Assembly (NCBI GenBank): GCA_014904845.1
Contig: MU119449.1
Location: 1 to 51,868, forward strand
Reading direction: 5' to 3'
Length of the DNA: 51,868 bases
Origin: Acephala macrosclerotiorum
Lineage: Eukaryota; Ascomycota; Leotiomycetes; Helotiales; Mollisiaceae
Numbering within the stretch: the stretch's first letter is position 1; the number at the start of each line of letters is the position of its first letter. The translations under genes were made by a program, and so were the position numbers. Below, piece after piece: positions 20,676-31,258 of the stretch. The notes under the pieces were generated by a model. That model made no database searches. It had not been told where the DNA came from and saw only the letters and a list, made by a program, of their open reading frames with translations.

Positions 20676-22108
20676 TTACAGGTTACAGTATCCATGCGTC
20701 TTTTTGTCCTTGAACGCAGCTCTCAGTTGACCAAAATAAGCCTGTGCCGCGACGTAATCCCACTTTGAAACCCACTGTCAGCAATTATCACTCCTCAAAG
20801 CACTCATCGCAACATACCTGCAAAACCCTCGTCAGCAAAGCCATCGCATACCCTTCCATCCCATCTTCGAAATAAGCCCTAAACCACATCCCAATCTCCT
20901 TCAACTTCGGATCAGCAGGCCACCTCCCAATCGGCATCTTATACTTCTTCTCAACTACATTCACGAACCCCACTTCTTCCATCCATGTCTTGGTGTTGTA
21001 AGCTGTTCGATACGTTCTTCCGATTTTGTCACCGGCTTCGAAGACGAGTGCTCCCCATCGGCCGAAGGCGGATTCGGGGGTTACGGTTCCGTCTTCGGAG
21101 TTCACGTCTGGGGCGACTTCGTGGTGTTCGAGCCAGCCTCCAGGCTTGAGAGACCTTCGTGAATTTAGTAGAGGGTCATGTGATGAGTGGGGGGCTGAGG
21201 AGGACTGACTTGAAAGCTTCCCGGTACACTTCTGTCCAGTCTGTGAATGAACCTAGTAGGAAGCGCATGAAAACCAAATCCATGCTGTCAGGCGTGAATG
21301 TCCACATCGAGGATGCATTGTCGATTTCGAACTTGCAATTTGGTGGGACGAATTCGGGTTGCACCGGTGAAAGATCGGTTCCTACTACTTGAGCGGAGTC
21401 GTGCTGGTCGGCTACATCTCTATTTTCAATGATCAACGGGTGTTTCGGGCTAGAACGAGAATGAGAATGGGAGAGTGGAATAATAGGACGTACATCGCCC
21501 AAATGCCAGTCCCAGTACCGACGTCTAGGATTCTCTATGGTGGAGTTAATGACTATTACTCGCGAGAGGCGAGGAGCTTACCTGGGGCTTATCGACGATA
21601 GGAGCAGTGAAGAGCTTATTCTCGAGGAGAATAAGCATCATATGATGTCTGTTTATCATTAGATTTCCCTTTATCGATCAACATAGAACACAATTTTACC
21701 CAAGATCTTGTACGCTCAACTGCTGTTCATCGTTGGGTTGCCTGCATATTAGTCAGTACTGCCGAGTGACCAATTTCGAAGAAAACACTCACAGGTATAG
21801 CCCATCCTTGTATCCGTGATAACGTCTTCCATTCTCATACCTGTATTTCGAGACACTGGAAGATAACGATGTGGTGTCGCTTGCTGCTCCACTGCTCCTG
21901 TCAAGATGTTGAAGATGATTAGTTTGAAAAGGAACCTACTCATCTGGATCGAAAGCAGAGTCATTGTCATCCTCGTGGCCCTACACTCATCAGAATAAGG
22001 TTCTGTCGCGGAAGAGAAGTGTGCTCGTACCACTTCCATGAGTGGGGCTTCAGGCTCGGCTGCAACCGGGGCGGCCGTAGTCGGCTCTTGAACACCTTGA
22101 GTCGCCAT
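20676..22108 (-). CDS. LaeA-like SAM-dependent methyltransferase
   Basis: Proposed model: complement(join(20676..20762,20818..21154,21210..21419,21494..21534,21582..21648,21700..21741,21793..21897,21940..21980,22031..22108)), nine exons, 335 aa. All eight introns (42-74 nt) have GT..AG ends and keep frame. The family landmarks appear in order only after splicing: SKYRYENGRRYHGYKDG, PNDEQQ, LENKLFTAPI, SAM-binding motif I ILDVGTGTGIWAID, then GTDLSPVQPEFVPPNCKFEI, MRFLLGSFTDW, REAFKSLKPGGWLEHHEV and the C-terminal KTHGYCNL. Proteins of this type (TAM/UMTA/LaeA-like) are very numerous in filamentous fungi; LaeA itself is a nuclear regulator of secondary metabolism, but most relatives are uncharacterised. 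The N-terminus is Ala/Pro/Glu-rich. It is transcribed divergently from the 23064 HET gene. Confidence 0.88.
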
Positions 22109-23063
22109 GTTGGATAAAGACAGAAATTCTTTGGTGCTAACCGGGTGCCGCAAGACGGAAATTTGGGTTATTGTGTAGTGAAGAGTCCCAGGAAATATGA
22201 AGATCTGGACACCAAGGAGGGGTTCTGGACTGATACGTGGTCGGCGGCATGCACGCAGGGTTGGGATTCTGCAGCCCGTACATGCAGTGATATGAATAGC
22301 AGCTTTGAGTGGTGGGATGTGGGATGTGGGGGAACGAAGTACAGGCCCTTTTTAATTGTTAAACCATCGCCACCCAGATTACCCAATTGCAGACCCAAAA
22401 GAGATATTCTGAACGGGTGATTGGGCAGACCACTCGAATTTTCGACAGAATTTGGATGTATCTGCTCCCGCGTAACAATTAAAAGGCCCCGTGCTTCGTA
22501 TACCATCGGATCATGGTGTCCATTCGGGACATCTCCGATTTCTCCAGCGGCAAACCCGTTAGCGATAACATTTCTGTGACCAATCCGGGCCGAGGAGAGA
22601 AGTAATCGCAAAGGTTGCGGTGATTGCTCGGGGGATCTAGAGATGTGAGCGATCTGCATGCTTTCCATGGAATGAATAGACCAACCAGACCGGTTGGAGT
22701 AGGGTTGATCGACGAACTCCAACGCCACGCAATTCTGACAGGCGGCTCGGCCCGAAGCACGACCCGTAAGTAGTTCGTGCAGTGTTCTCTATCTTCCTCT
22801 CTTTTCAGCATTCTCCTCTAAGAAATTCGTTTGTATCGTTGCTATATAATATGCATCCACTCGATCTAGAACCGACAAATCATCGACAGAAATGTCGACA
22901 TGCATCTTATAGCTTGTGAGTCGAAATGAGGATGATTGGTTGTCAAGCGAGCTGGGGGTCAAGCCTAATCTGCAGCTCGAAGACATCCATCAACAGAGCC
23001 TCAAAGGTCGGCTAGGTAGGTGGCTTTCCCACTGATAGCAAACCAAGCTTCAAGCATGTTAGA
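22109..23063. other. Divergent intergenic region (methyltransferase and HET gene)
   Basis: About 950 bp. A 186-codon minus-strand frame (22168-22728) crosses it but has no family features and lies in the promoter space of both genes, so I did not call it. It contains no tandem repeat apart from a short GGGATGTG doublet near 22315. Confidence 0.5.
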
Positions 23064-25178
23064 ATGATTATATCTTTGTCCAATCAAATATTGCCTCGCA
23101 TTTGGCGCAATAAGTGGGCATGGATTGCAGCCTCATCTGGCCTCGCTGGGTGCCTAGCTCTCAGGCTCATCCGAACTCTCAGAACCCAACCACAATTCGA
23201 ATATGAAGCTCTCAAAGATTCAACCTCGCATATTCGACTGCTCACTATATTGCCTTCGCCGAACTATGGAGCAGTTATCGTCTGCGAACTGGTAGCCGTC
23301 CGCCTAGACGAGGCTCCGCGATACGAAGCCTTGTCCTACCACTGGGGTCATGGCATTCAAGACCAACCATTGATCGTCAACGGAGGGCGAAAGCTTGTTA
23401 CGAACTCTTTGCTCCGAGCTCTCAAAGATCTTCGGAGGCCGTTTCGTCCCCGGATCGTATGGGCTGATGGCCTTTGCATCAACCAGGCTGAAGATGCGGT
23501 GGAGGAGAGAAATGCGCAGCTATTTCAGATGCAAAGAGTTTTCTCTCAAGCGTCAGTGGCCATGGCACGACTGAGCGACGCAGATCTTGATTTCTGGAAT
23601 CTTTTCAGCTTGTTCGAGATGACACACGCGCTTAAAGACGTCGAACCCGGCGCGGTCAAACGAGCTGCAGAGCTTCGGATGGCTGGAGAGATCATCAAAC
23701 TGGAGGCCGTTTTATCGAAGTTTGCTGTCTTGCCATGGTGGCGACGAGTATGGGTGTTCCAAGAAGTTATAGTCGCCAAAGAGTTGACTCTTTTTTGTGG
23801 TATTGCAGAAATCCCATGGACATCACTCCGAATGGCTGCATGGTTGTGCGGAGGAGTCTACGGCAAGCGAACCGGGTCTAGACCGTATGCTTGGGCCATG
23901 CATATCTCGAGAATGACCCATCTCCGAGAGGAATACAAAGGACGGAGACAATTGTCCCTAGTTGATCTTCTCAGCACAGTCCGCGGCCCAGCGTATGGAG
24001 TAACAAACCCGAAGGATCGCGTGCTGGCACTCCTGGGTTTGGCAGAAGAACGAGATGAGATATCCAGGACTTATCAGCCCGACTATAAGCAGACACTAGC
24101 GGAAATATATTGCAGCATTTCAAGGCTAGCAATCCAAATTTCGGGAAGTACTAAGATCTTGTCTTATGCTGGTTCGAATAGTGGTCTGCCATCTTGGACT
24201 CCAGACTGGCGCATTGGTTCCAGCCGCGAGGACTGGGATCGATTGCACACGACACTGGACTCTTTGACAGGCATTCTGTTTGGGGCATCGGCTGTATCAA
24301 AGTCTATCCTCTGTGAAAAACAGACGCCGGCTGATGTTTTAAAACTCAAAGGAGTCTTGTTTGATACGGTGCAACATCGCCACCACGTGCAGACGAGAAC
24401 TCTTCACAGTGTTTGGCAATATATCCAGAAACAGAGAAGGCTTTTTCCATCGACCAAATATGACGAAAGCTTCTTCCCCGAAGAGGTTAAGCACGAGATC
24501 GAGGACTTCTTTTCCGAGGATGATAAACAGGAAATCGAGAAATCTTGGTTGACCATGGCGATCAATCAAGATATCCGAGACGAAACCAGTGCCGGTCGGA
24601 ATATTCGAGATAATGCCTGTGGTGGCGTACCTCGTAACTACTCCTGCACGGAGTTTCAAGATGACGACCCAATGCTGACAATGTTGCTCGCAATGAATGG
24701 ACTGTGGTCAGATGAGAAGGGGATGCTTCGAAGGACTAACAAAAATCTTTTGGAGTCATTGAGAAAATTTTTGTTGCAAGAAGGGGCCTCCGATGACCAA
24801 TTCTGTGGCGACCTTGAACGGTACGATCTGGGTCATGGAAGCAATGGACTTCAGAACGACACTTCCCAGCCAAATGCTGACACAGCACTTTCAATAGACA
24901 CACTACAGAATCTCTATGAGACAGCGAAACAGAAAAATGCAAAGCAGCAGATTGGACGGACAAGCAGGGGTTATTTGTTGACGAGTCCCCATTGGGAACT
25001 CGAAAAGGGGGATATGATCTGCATCTTCCTCGGCGGATCGGTACCATACGTTCTTCGGCCCAGGGACAACCATTACATACTCATAGGTGAAGTGTATGTA
25101 CACGGTATCATGGACGGGGAGGCGATGAAAGCAGTTGCTCGCCAAGAGCTCGAATTGGAATGGATTACACTGAAATGA
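23064..25178 (+). CDS. HET-domain protein with N-terminal membrane segment
   Basis: 704 aa in one exon, ATG at 23064. Residues about 18-36 (WAWIAASSGLAGCLALRLI) form a likely membrane anchor or signal anchor, not usual for this family. The HET domain follows: RYEALSYHWG near 87-95, IVWADGLCINQ near 131-141, RNAQLFQMQRVF near 149-160, then WWRRVWVFQEV. A further conserved block is NPKDRVLALLGLAEE, followed by YQPDYKQTLAEIY. A Glu/Asp-rich stretch lies in the middle, and the C-terminus has the usual SPHWELEKGDMICIFLGG and a residue pattern typical of HET proteins of this subgroup. It is likely a cell-death or allorecognition effector. It is a different subfamily from the disrupted HET gene at the left edge. 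Confidence 0.9.
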   Translation: MIISLSNQILPRIWRNKWAWIAASSGLAGCLALRLIRTLRTQPQFEYEALKDSTSHIRLLTILPSPNYGAVIVCELVAVRLDEAPRYEALSYHWGHGIQDQPLIVNGGRKLVTNSLLRALKDLRRPFRPRIVWADGLCINQAEDAVEERNAQLFQMQRVFSQASVAMARLSDADLDFWNLFSLFEMTHALKDVEPGAVKRAAELRMAGEIIKLEAVLSKFAVLPWWRRVWVFQEVIVAKELTLFCGIAEIPWTSLRMAAWLCGGVYGKRTGSRPYAWAMHISRMTHLREEYKGRRQLSLVDLLSTVRGPAYGVTNPKDRVLALLGLAEERDEISRTYQPDYKQTLAEIYCSISRLAIQISGSTKILSYAGSNSGLPSWTPDWRIGSSREDWDRLHTTLDSLTGILFGASAVSKSILCEKQTPADVLKLKGVLFDTVQHRHHVQTRTLHSVWQYIQKQRRLFPSTKYDESFFPEEVKHEIEDFFSEDDKQEIEKSWLTMAINQDIRDETSAGRNIRDNACGGVPRNYSCTEFQDDDPMLTMLLAMNGLWSDEKGMLRRTNKNLLESLRKFLLQEGASDDQFCGDLERYDLGHGSNGLQNDTSQPNADTALSIDTLQNLYETAKQKNAKQQIGRTSRGYLLTSPHWELEKGDMICIFLGGSVPYVLRPRDNHYILIGEVYVHGIMDGEAMKAVARQELELEWITLK

Positions 25179-26005
25179 TTAGGATTCGGGGGAAAGAAGC
25201 AGGAAAGAATTATTTTGACATTCTTATTGAAGAGTGTGCATAGTTGTCAGAAATGTTTGAGGAAGATTGCATGACGCTTTTTGTTAGAAAGGTAGATCTA
25301 GCGAACTAGCACCACTCCTGAGCGTGCTCAAAACTACTAACCTTACTGAGCGCGGCGGCTGCGTGCGTAGACTTTAAGCCTCACTTCTCGCGGTCGCAAT
25401 CCTCAACCTGACCACATACATCAAGAGCAACGTCTCGGCCGACGAATCCTTGCGCAAACACAATCAATTCTCGAGGACATGCATTCCGAAACCATAAAAC
25501 AGCAGTCAACGCGTCTTGGCCAACCATGATAACGAGTCAGCAACGCCCCAAGCCCCAGATGCACTGTACACTAATCACGCAACAGGGGCAACACCAACAG
25601 CACGACAGGCACGTGAGGACGTGCTGGAACCCTTCCATTCGGCGTCCCGGATATCCAGCATGACTGGCCCGTCTGTGCTTCGGACCCTGGAGTGCTTACG
25701 GTGCATCTGCATCCAGTTCTCGAAATGTAGTTAAAATTATTTTCGAGCTTCTCGATCAGCCATGATTCCCTAGGAATCTTTTAGATCGTGACGGATCTGC
25801 TGCCATGCACATATCTTGAGATACTCTAGCATCTGGAGCACCCGGATTGGTTCATTCTTGCATATTTTTCCCGGGTCCTAGGATTTGATCGAAGTAGCAC
25901 CTGGAACAAAGATCAAAGAGAAAATTGTAGTCCAATTGTCCGACTCCTTCATGTACCGAACGTTCACTGATTATGAGCAGTGCTAGATTGAAGCATCAGC
26001 ACAAG
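25179..26005. other. Intergenic, with a possible coding remnant
   Basis: Upstream of the exporter gene. Around 25395-25733 two neighbouring frames read like protein (IHQEQRLGRRILAQTQ, then DALYTNHATGATPTARQA) but cannot be joined into a gene with an ATG and a family I know. This may be the decayed end of a gene. Confidence 0.35.
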
Positions 26006-29000
26006 ATGACGGCGGACTCAGCAGACCACAATATCTCGAATCAATCGAAGCGACCTTCGATATGGAAAAGGATAGCAGACAAATTGCAGCTCAATGTTCC
26101 TATGGTGCTGTTGATGTTCAAGTGGGTCTCTTCACCTCCCTCATGATGATATAAGAGATGGATGGATGTCGAGACTCGAGCGAAGCTCAGGCTTGGCAAA
26201 ACATATCTCGATAATCTGCCCTCCACTCGTTCAGACGGTGTCGGCCTAGCATCATCTCTAGATACCATGCTGACTGAAATTTGAAGGGGCGCCGTCGGAC
26301 CTACAGTCGGGGTTGCAATGTATGAGTCTCCCTGTGATATGGGAAGTCTCTGCTAATGCCAGCAGATATCAGAATAACAGTGTGGCAGCGCATTACTCGA
26401 CAGTCGGCTATCTTATTCCGATTATGGCAATTCTCACTGTCCCAATATTGCCACGGGCAAGATTCATTCAAAACTTCATCGTGACTTCAGTAAGATGCGT
26501 CCCCAGAAGAAGAGAAAGTGGCATTTGCTAACCAGATTTGGCAGCTTCTTACATGTCTTGCAGCAGCCTTATCACTTCTTGCCATGTGGTGTTCAGTGAA
26601 AGCTCGAGAGAATACGACACATACATCGGAGTCAAAATCGAATGGACCTGTTCCGGGGGCATTGATAAGTCTATACAACGCCGCGGCTGCTGTCAACATG
26701 GCTGTTTGGTTCTTTTTCATGGTATGGCTGGCAAACACGTTCGTATTCCCTCATCACTACATCGTTGTTTGGCTGACTCTGGCAGATTTCGCGCCTATCG
26801 TCCTCAATATTTCCTGCCCTCTATCATGTTCGGTATATTTATTAATGTTACTGGATCTTACGGCCCGCTCTTCAGTTTGATGGAAGAGAGCGAAACCTTA
26901 GGTGAGCTACCTCAGATTATACCAATTAAAAAACTTTCTAATATATCTCCTTGCAGTGTCGCGGTTGCTTGAAACGTTCTTTGCGGGGTTCGCCATTTCG
27001 TTTGCTGTAAACCTCCTCATCATCCCGATGACATCGCGGACACTTGTGAACATGTTCATGACACACGAGATCCAAGGATTCAAGTCCGTGTTCGAAGCTC
27101 AGACACAATTTTTGCTCTCCCTACCAACAAGGGATTGGTACGGAGCCAAACGTAGATTTACGGGATCCAACACGAGCAGCGATGAGGATGATGACCCATT
27201 CACGAGGCCTATCCATTGGCCGGAAGCGGATGCCTTGAAGAAAGCTACGACAACTGTCACTGAGCTCCAAGTCAAGATCAAATCCGAAATGCGATACGCA
27301 AAGCGTGAGGCAGATTACAGCAAGCTCAGTGCAAAAGATTACGGAAGACTTGGACGACTTTGCAAGAACATACTTCTTCCTATCCTAGGGATGGAATCAC
27401 TAACCGAAGTTACGGATCGGCTTGAGAAGCGGGGTGGTTGGTCGGCGATACGAACACCAATGGATCACGAACTGAACGAAAAGGAATTCAACGCTCTTGA
27501 AGAGAAGGAGAAAGAACAATGGCATTCGATCTTTGAGCAGTTGCACGGGCCCATTCGTGAGCTACAGAAACTCATGGCCGAGGGGCTGGACCATTCTTTG
27601 TATCAGTTGGAGCTTGTAAAGAAGCCCAAAGGCTTTGCTAAGCACGATATCGAAGCACATGCCGTGGACACAGCACCTGGTTGTAAGGGATTTTCTAAGC
27701 TTTTGGAAGATGGCATTGATAGATTCCTGAAGCAACGTGAAGGCCCTCTGAAGCAGTGGTGCGCTGAGAAAGGCATGGATCATTCAACCGAGCGGGACGG
27801 CGTGAAGCCTGGTGACTATCCTCTGCACCAGAGGCATCAATCTCAGTTGTATTTGATTCTCGATGTACGTCAATTTCACCGAACACAGTATCATGCTGAT
27901 AATTGCACAGCTCGAGTATTCGTTCCTTATGGCTGCGAGAGCGATCCTAGATCTCGTCAAATTTGCAGACTCAAAAGTGGAAGATGGAACAATGTCAAAG
28001 AAGCGACTTATTGTCCCAAGCTGGAGGAGACTGAAGAAATGGGTTATTGCGGCATGCACTCGAGAAGACAACAATCTAGATTACCAATCCTACAGTACTC
28101 GGTCGGGAACGGTCACCGTCTATCTCCATGACGCTCTCCAGGCTGATAAAGACGCTGAGCATCTTCCGCCAATGACGGCATGGGAGAAGATGACAGACAA
28201 ATTGCGCGCGATCCCTCATTTCATCGGGTCCAAGGAGTCAACATTTGGTTTTAAAGTGGCCACTGCTACCATGTGCATCATGATAGTCGCTTTCTTGAGA
28301 AATTCTCAAAAATTCTTCATCGAACAGCGCCTTTTATGGGGATCGATCATGGTTGCGATCAGCATGACTCAAACTGCGGGGTCTGGAATGTATGGGCAAT
28401 TTCTTCGCTTCAGCGGGACGGCTCTTGCCATGGTTGCATCGTACATCGACTGGTATATCGTGGACGAGCATACAGCTGGTATCATTGTCTTCCTCGGCAT
28501 CACGATGTTTCTCTATCATTATCCTATGATTCGATGGCAGAGCGACCCTGTTGTCCCCATGATTGGCATGGTCACGGTGGTCTTGATTGTTGGTTATGAA
28601 CTGCAGGTCAAGAAAATTGGCATCCCATTATCCGTGTCCAACGGCCAGGCCTATCACCCGCTTTACGAGCTCGCTCCCTATAGATTAGCAGCTGTCCTCG
28701 GCGGGGTCGGTGTCGCATTCTTCTTTACATACTTCCCCTCTGTGGTCACAGCAAGAACCCAGCTTCGAACAGATCTTGGGTCGTCACTATACCTCCTCAG
28801 CAATTACTACAGTTGCGTCTATCAGACTGTCAATCGTCGGATAAGAAGCGCAGAGGGAGATCCAAATGACGAGGACAGCCCGGGCAGGAAGCTCGAGAAA
28901 GCTCGCACGAGATTATTCGCTAAGGAGCTCGTTCTTCTTCAAGGGATGAGACACCACGCTGCCTTCACTTCATGGGAGCTCAGTCTCGGAGGGAAGTTCC

Positions 29001-29574
29001 CACGAACGTCCTACGATAAATTGATCAATCATACCCAGAAGTAAGTCGTCTCCTCCTCTCCTAAATCTGGACACTGACGAGAGGCAGCATCATCCACTTC
29101 ACAACAATGATCGCCTACGTCACAGAAACCTTCTCATCTCTCCCAAACCGCACCCAACCCCACGACTCCGACTCGGAAGAATGGCTCAATGACTTCAAAC
29201 AACTCGTCTCCTCCCTGAAACTGACATCACAAAACGTCACATCCCTCCTCTCCATCATAGCCGCCGCAATCTCAACCGGCAAACCGCTCCCACCCTACCT
29301 CAAAGCCCCCGAACCAATACAAATCGGTCAAATGCTCATTGGTCTAGATCCCGATATCTTGAGCACGAGACATGTGTTTGAGCCTGGGTATGCTGCGTTT
29401 GCGGTGATGCAGGTGGCGATTACGATGTTGGGGGATGATTTGGTGGGGATGTTAGAAGAGGCAAAGAAGTTAGTAGGAGAGGTGAATTATGGTGTTGACG
29501 TGCTGGGGATTGAGAGTTTGGACCCGAGTACTATGACTAGTCAGGTGAGGGTTGGTGGGGTGAAGCAGGATTGA
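26006..29574 (+). CDS. Fungal ArAE/FUSC-type membrane transporter (aromatic acid exporter-like)
   Basis: Proposed model: join(26006..26121,26287..26319,26363..26489,26545..26738,26786..26901,26957..27864,27911..29040,29088..29574), eight exons, 1036 aa. All introns are GT..AG and in frame; exon 2 is only 33 nt. The spliced N-terminus KLQLNVPMVLLMFKGAVGP and YSTVGYLIPIMAIL match the fungal ArAE_2_N family. Several hydrophobic segments follow, including FAGFAISFAVNLLIIPMTSR. A long soluble, charged region covers roughly residues 240-500. A second membrane block, GFKVATATMCIMIVAFLR to GVGVAFFFTYFPSV, has the FUSC-like layout, then a DUF2421-like C-terminal domain. Bacterial relatives export aromatic acids or fusaric acid. 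Substrate here is unknown. Confidence 0.88.
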
Positions 29575-29840
29575 GTGGGCGTTCTCTGAGTAAGGTAGGT
29601 GTGTTTGGGCAGTGATGAGCTGGGACTGGCAGTGATAGAATGGTCTTTCTTTGTCTATATATATATATTCACCTAATGAATTGCGAGGTTTGAAGTCTGA
29701 TGTCTTGCTATACTGCTGTTCAAGCACTCACAGCGATTTACCGGGTCCTCATTCTTTCACATGACCGGCTGGGTTTCAGTGGATAATCTCATTGTGCTGG
29801 ACATCGAGAAGCTCGGCCAAGACCCATGCAACAAAGAAGA

Positions 29841-30010
29841 CACTTTTGTTGCACTTCTCACCCTGTCCCGTCCCGCTCCACCATCCCAATTCCCACTGTC
29901 AGTGGAACTTTCGATCCTTTGTTACACATCGCAGCATTTCCCACTCCGCTCCACCGCCGTAATTCTCAACTTTCAGTGGAACATTCAAACACTTTTGTTG
30001 CAAATCGCAT
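29841..30010. repeat. Degenerate 75-bp tandem repeats
   Basis: A box like CACTTTTGTTGCA recurs at 29841, about 29916 and 29990, giving two units of about 75 bp and the start of a third. Each unit also shares CCACTCCGCTCC-like and CAGTGGAAC segments. The period is 25 codons. On the minus strand the units read CNKSVF-type peptides in one frame with a stop in one unit, so they may be a decayed repeat-protein gene. Confidence 0.6.
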
Positions 30011-30201
30011 TCCTTGTAAACAGATAAATTTCTTTTTTAAAGTCTTTGCTAGCTGTATATAAAAATTCGAATGTTCGTTTTCTCCATCTGATCTTTTTCG
30101 CACGCTGGGGAATTTGAATGTCCCTCTTTTCAACGGACATATAAAAGTTTTGTTGCATGTCGGAGGGTACGCCCCCTTTGGGTGGACGGCAAGAGTCGTC
30201 C

Positions 30202-30253
30202 CGGAAGTCTGTCGGGAGGTCTGTCGGGAGGTCTGTCGGGAAGTCTGTCGGGA
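30202..30253. repeat. 12-bp minisatellite
   Basis: Four copies of CGGGAGGTCTGT-like units in a row with one A/G variable site, ending in a partial copy. On the minus strand it encodes Pro-Thr-Asp-Leu/Phe repeats. A looser version lies at about 30660-30710 in the related segment beyond the MITE. Confidence 0.85.
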
Positions 30254-30312
30254 CCACTTGAAGCATGAGGCCAGAGTTTAAATATCTATTCCCCAATCTG
30301 ACAAAGTTTCTA

Positions 30313-30557
30313 TGGAGGTACAGCAGTCAAATATTCATACAACAGACAGGGGTCTGAACGCTATATATGATTTTAATATGTTATAACTTTCGCTATACTT
30401 AAAAAAACTTTATTAAAACAGTAAAATGATCTTTACGAGAAGATTTATACGCCTATTTAGCTTTTATGTTTTAAAGATGCGTTGTGATTATGATGCAAAA
30501 GAGGCAAAGTTCAGACCCCTACTAGCGCTATATGAATACTTAACCGCTGTACCTCCG
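30313..30557. mobile_element. MITE-like element with TA target duplication
   Basis: About 245 bp with imperfect terminal inverted repeats of roughly 45 bp. The left arm runs GGAGGTACAGCAGTCAAATA and on to GGGGTCTGAAC; the right arm is its diverged complement, ending GCTGTACCTCC. It is flanked by TA on both sides (30311-30312 and 30558-30559), as for Tc1/mariner-type insertions. The inside is AT-rich and noncoding. The right end has a second GTACCTCC, so its exact border could be 8 bp further out. Confidence 0.6.
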
Positions 30558-31258
30558 TACCTCCGTATATCGCAGAATTTAAATGTCCAACCTTTTACCG
30601 AATATTGAAAAGATTTGCTGCACATCGAGGTGCGCTTGCTTCCTCGCTGGACGGCAAGAAATCTGGCGGGAGGTCTCTCTGGGAGTGTGGCAGGAGGTCT
30701 GTCGGGGAGCTTGCTGGACGATCTCCCAATGTTCGCGGCCTACAAAATATCTTGAGGTCGCTTTCACTCATCAAGGATAAGATAGAATCCAATCGTTTCC
30801 CTTGGGATTCGTCAATTCTGTCAAGCAAGTGATGATTGCTCGATAATACTGAGTATTTTCCCAACCAAGCAAGCAGCGGGAAACCGAAGCCGGTAGACTC
30901 CGCCTAGACTACACCCCATGAATGTTAGCGACGACCTCCTACCTTAATGGCAGTTGGACAGATAACTCTTGTATTCATGGTCTCGCGCATAGCTGCTGCT
31001 TTGAGGATTTCCGAATAGTGGTGCGGTTGCAGCTTTTATGCTCTCCAAAGACATCATCACATGATCACGTGGAAGTATCAAGTCTTTAAGCCTCTTTCTC
31101 ATATTCATCATTACTGTATTCATTTACTGCAATAATTCTTCCTCAGTCGATCTCCTTTCATCCATTCACCACCCAAGCTCAGAACGAATTCTCACCCAAA
31201 ATACATCATCATTACCCCACTTCATCCCTCTTCTTTCCGCCCCTCTTTTTACAACCTT

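Larger units (their letters stand above)
29575..31258. other. Repeat-rich intergenic region
   Basis: Between the convergent ends of the exporter and the Thr-rich secreted protein. It holds decayed 75-bp repeats (29841-30010), a 12-bp minisatellite (30202-30253), a MITE-like element (30313-30557) and a related segment repeated on both sides of it. There is a short (TA)n run near 29656-29668. The stretch 30860-31258 shows nothing but a pyrimidine-rich segment. Confidence 0.6.

Noticed and set aside
22168..22728. 186-codon minus-strand frame
   Set aside because: No motif, no intron pattern, and it fills the shared promoter of two divergent genes.
30202..30253. CRISPR-like array
   Set aside because: Units are 12 bp without spacers, in a fungal genome; it is a minisatellite.
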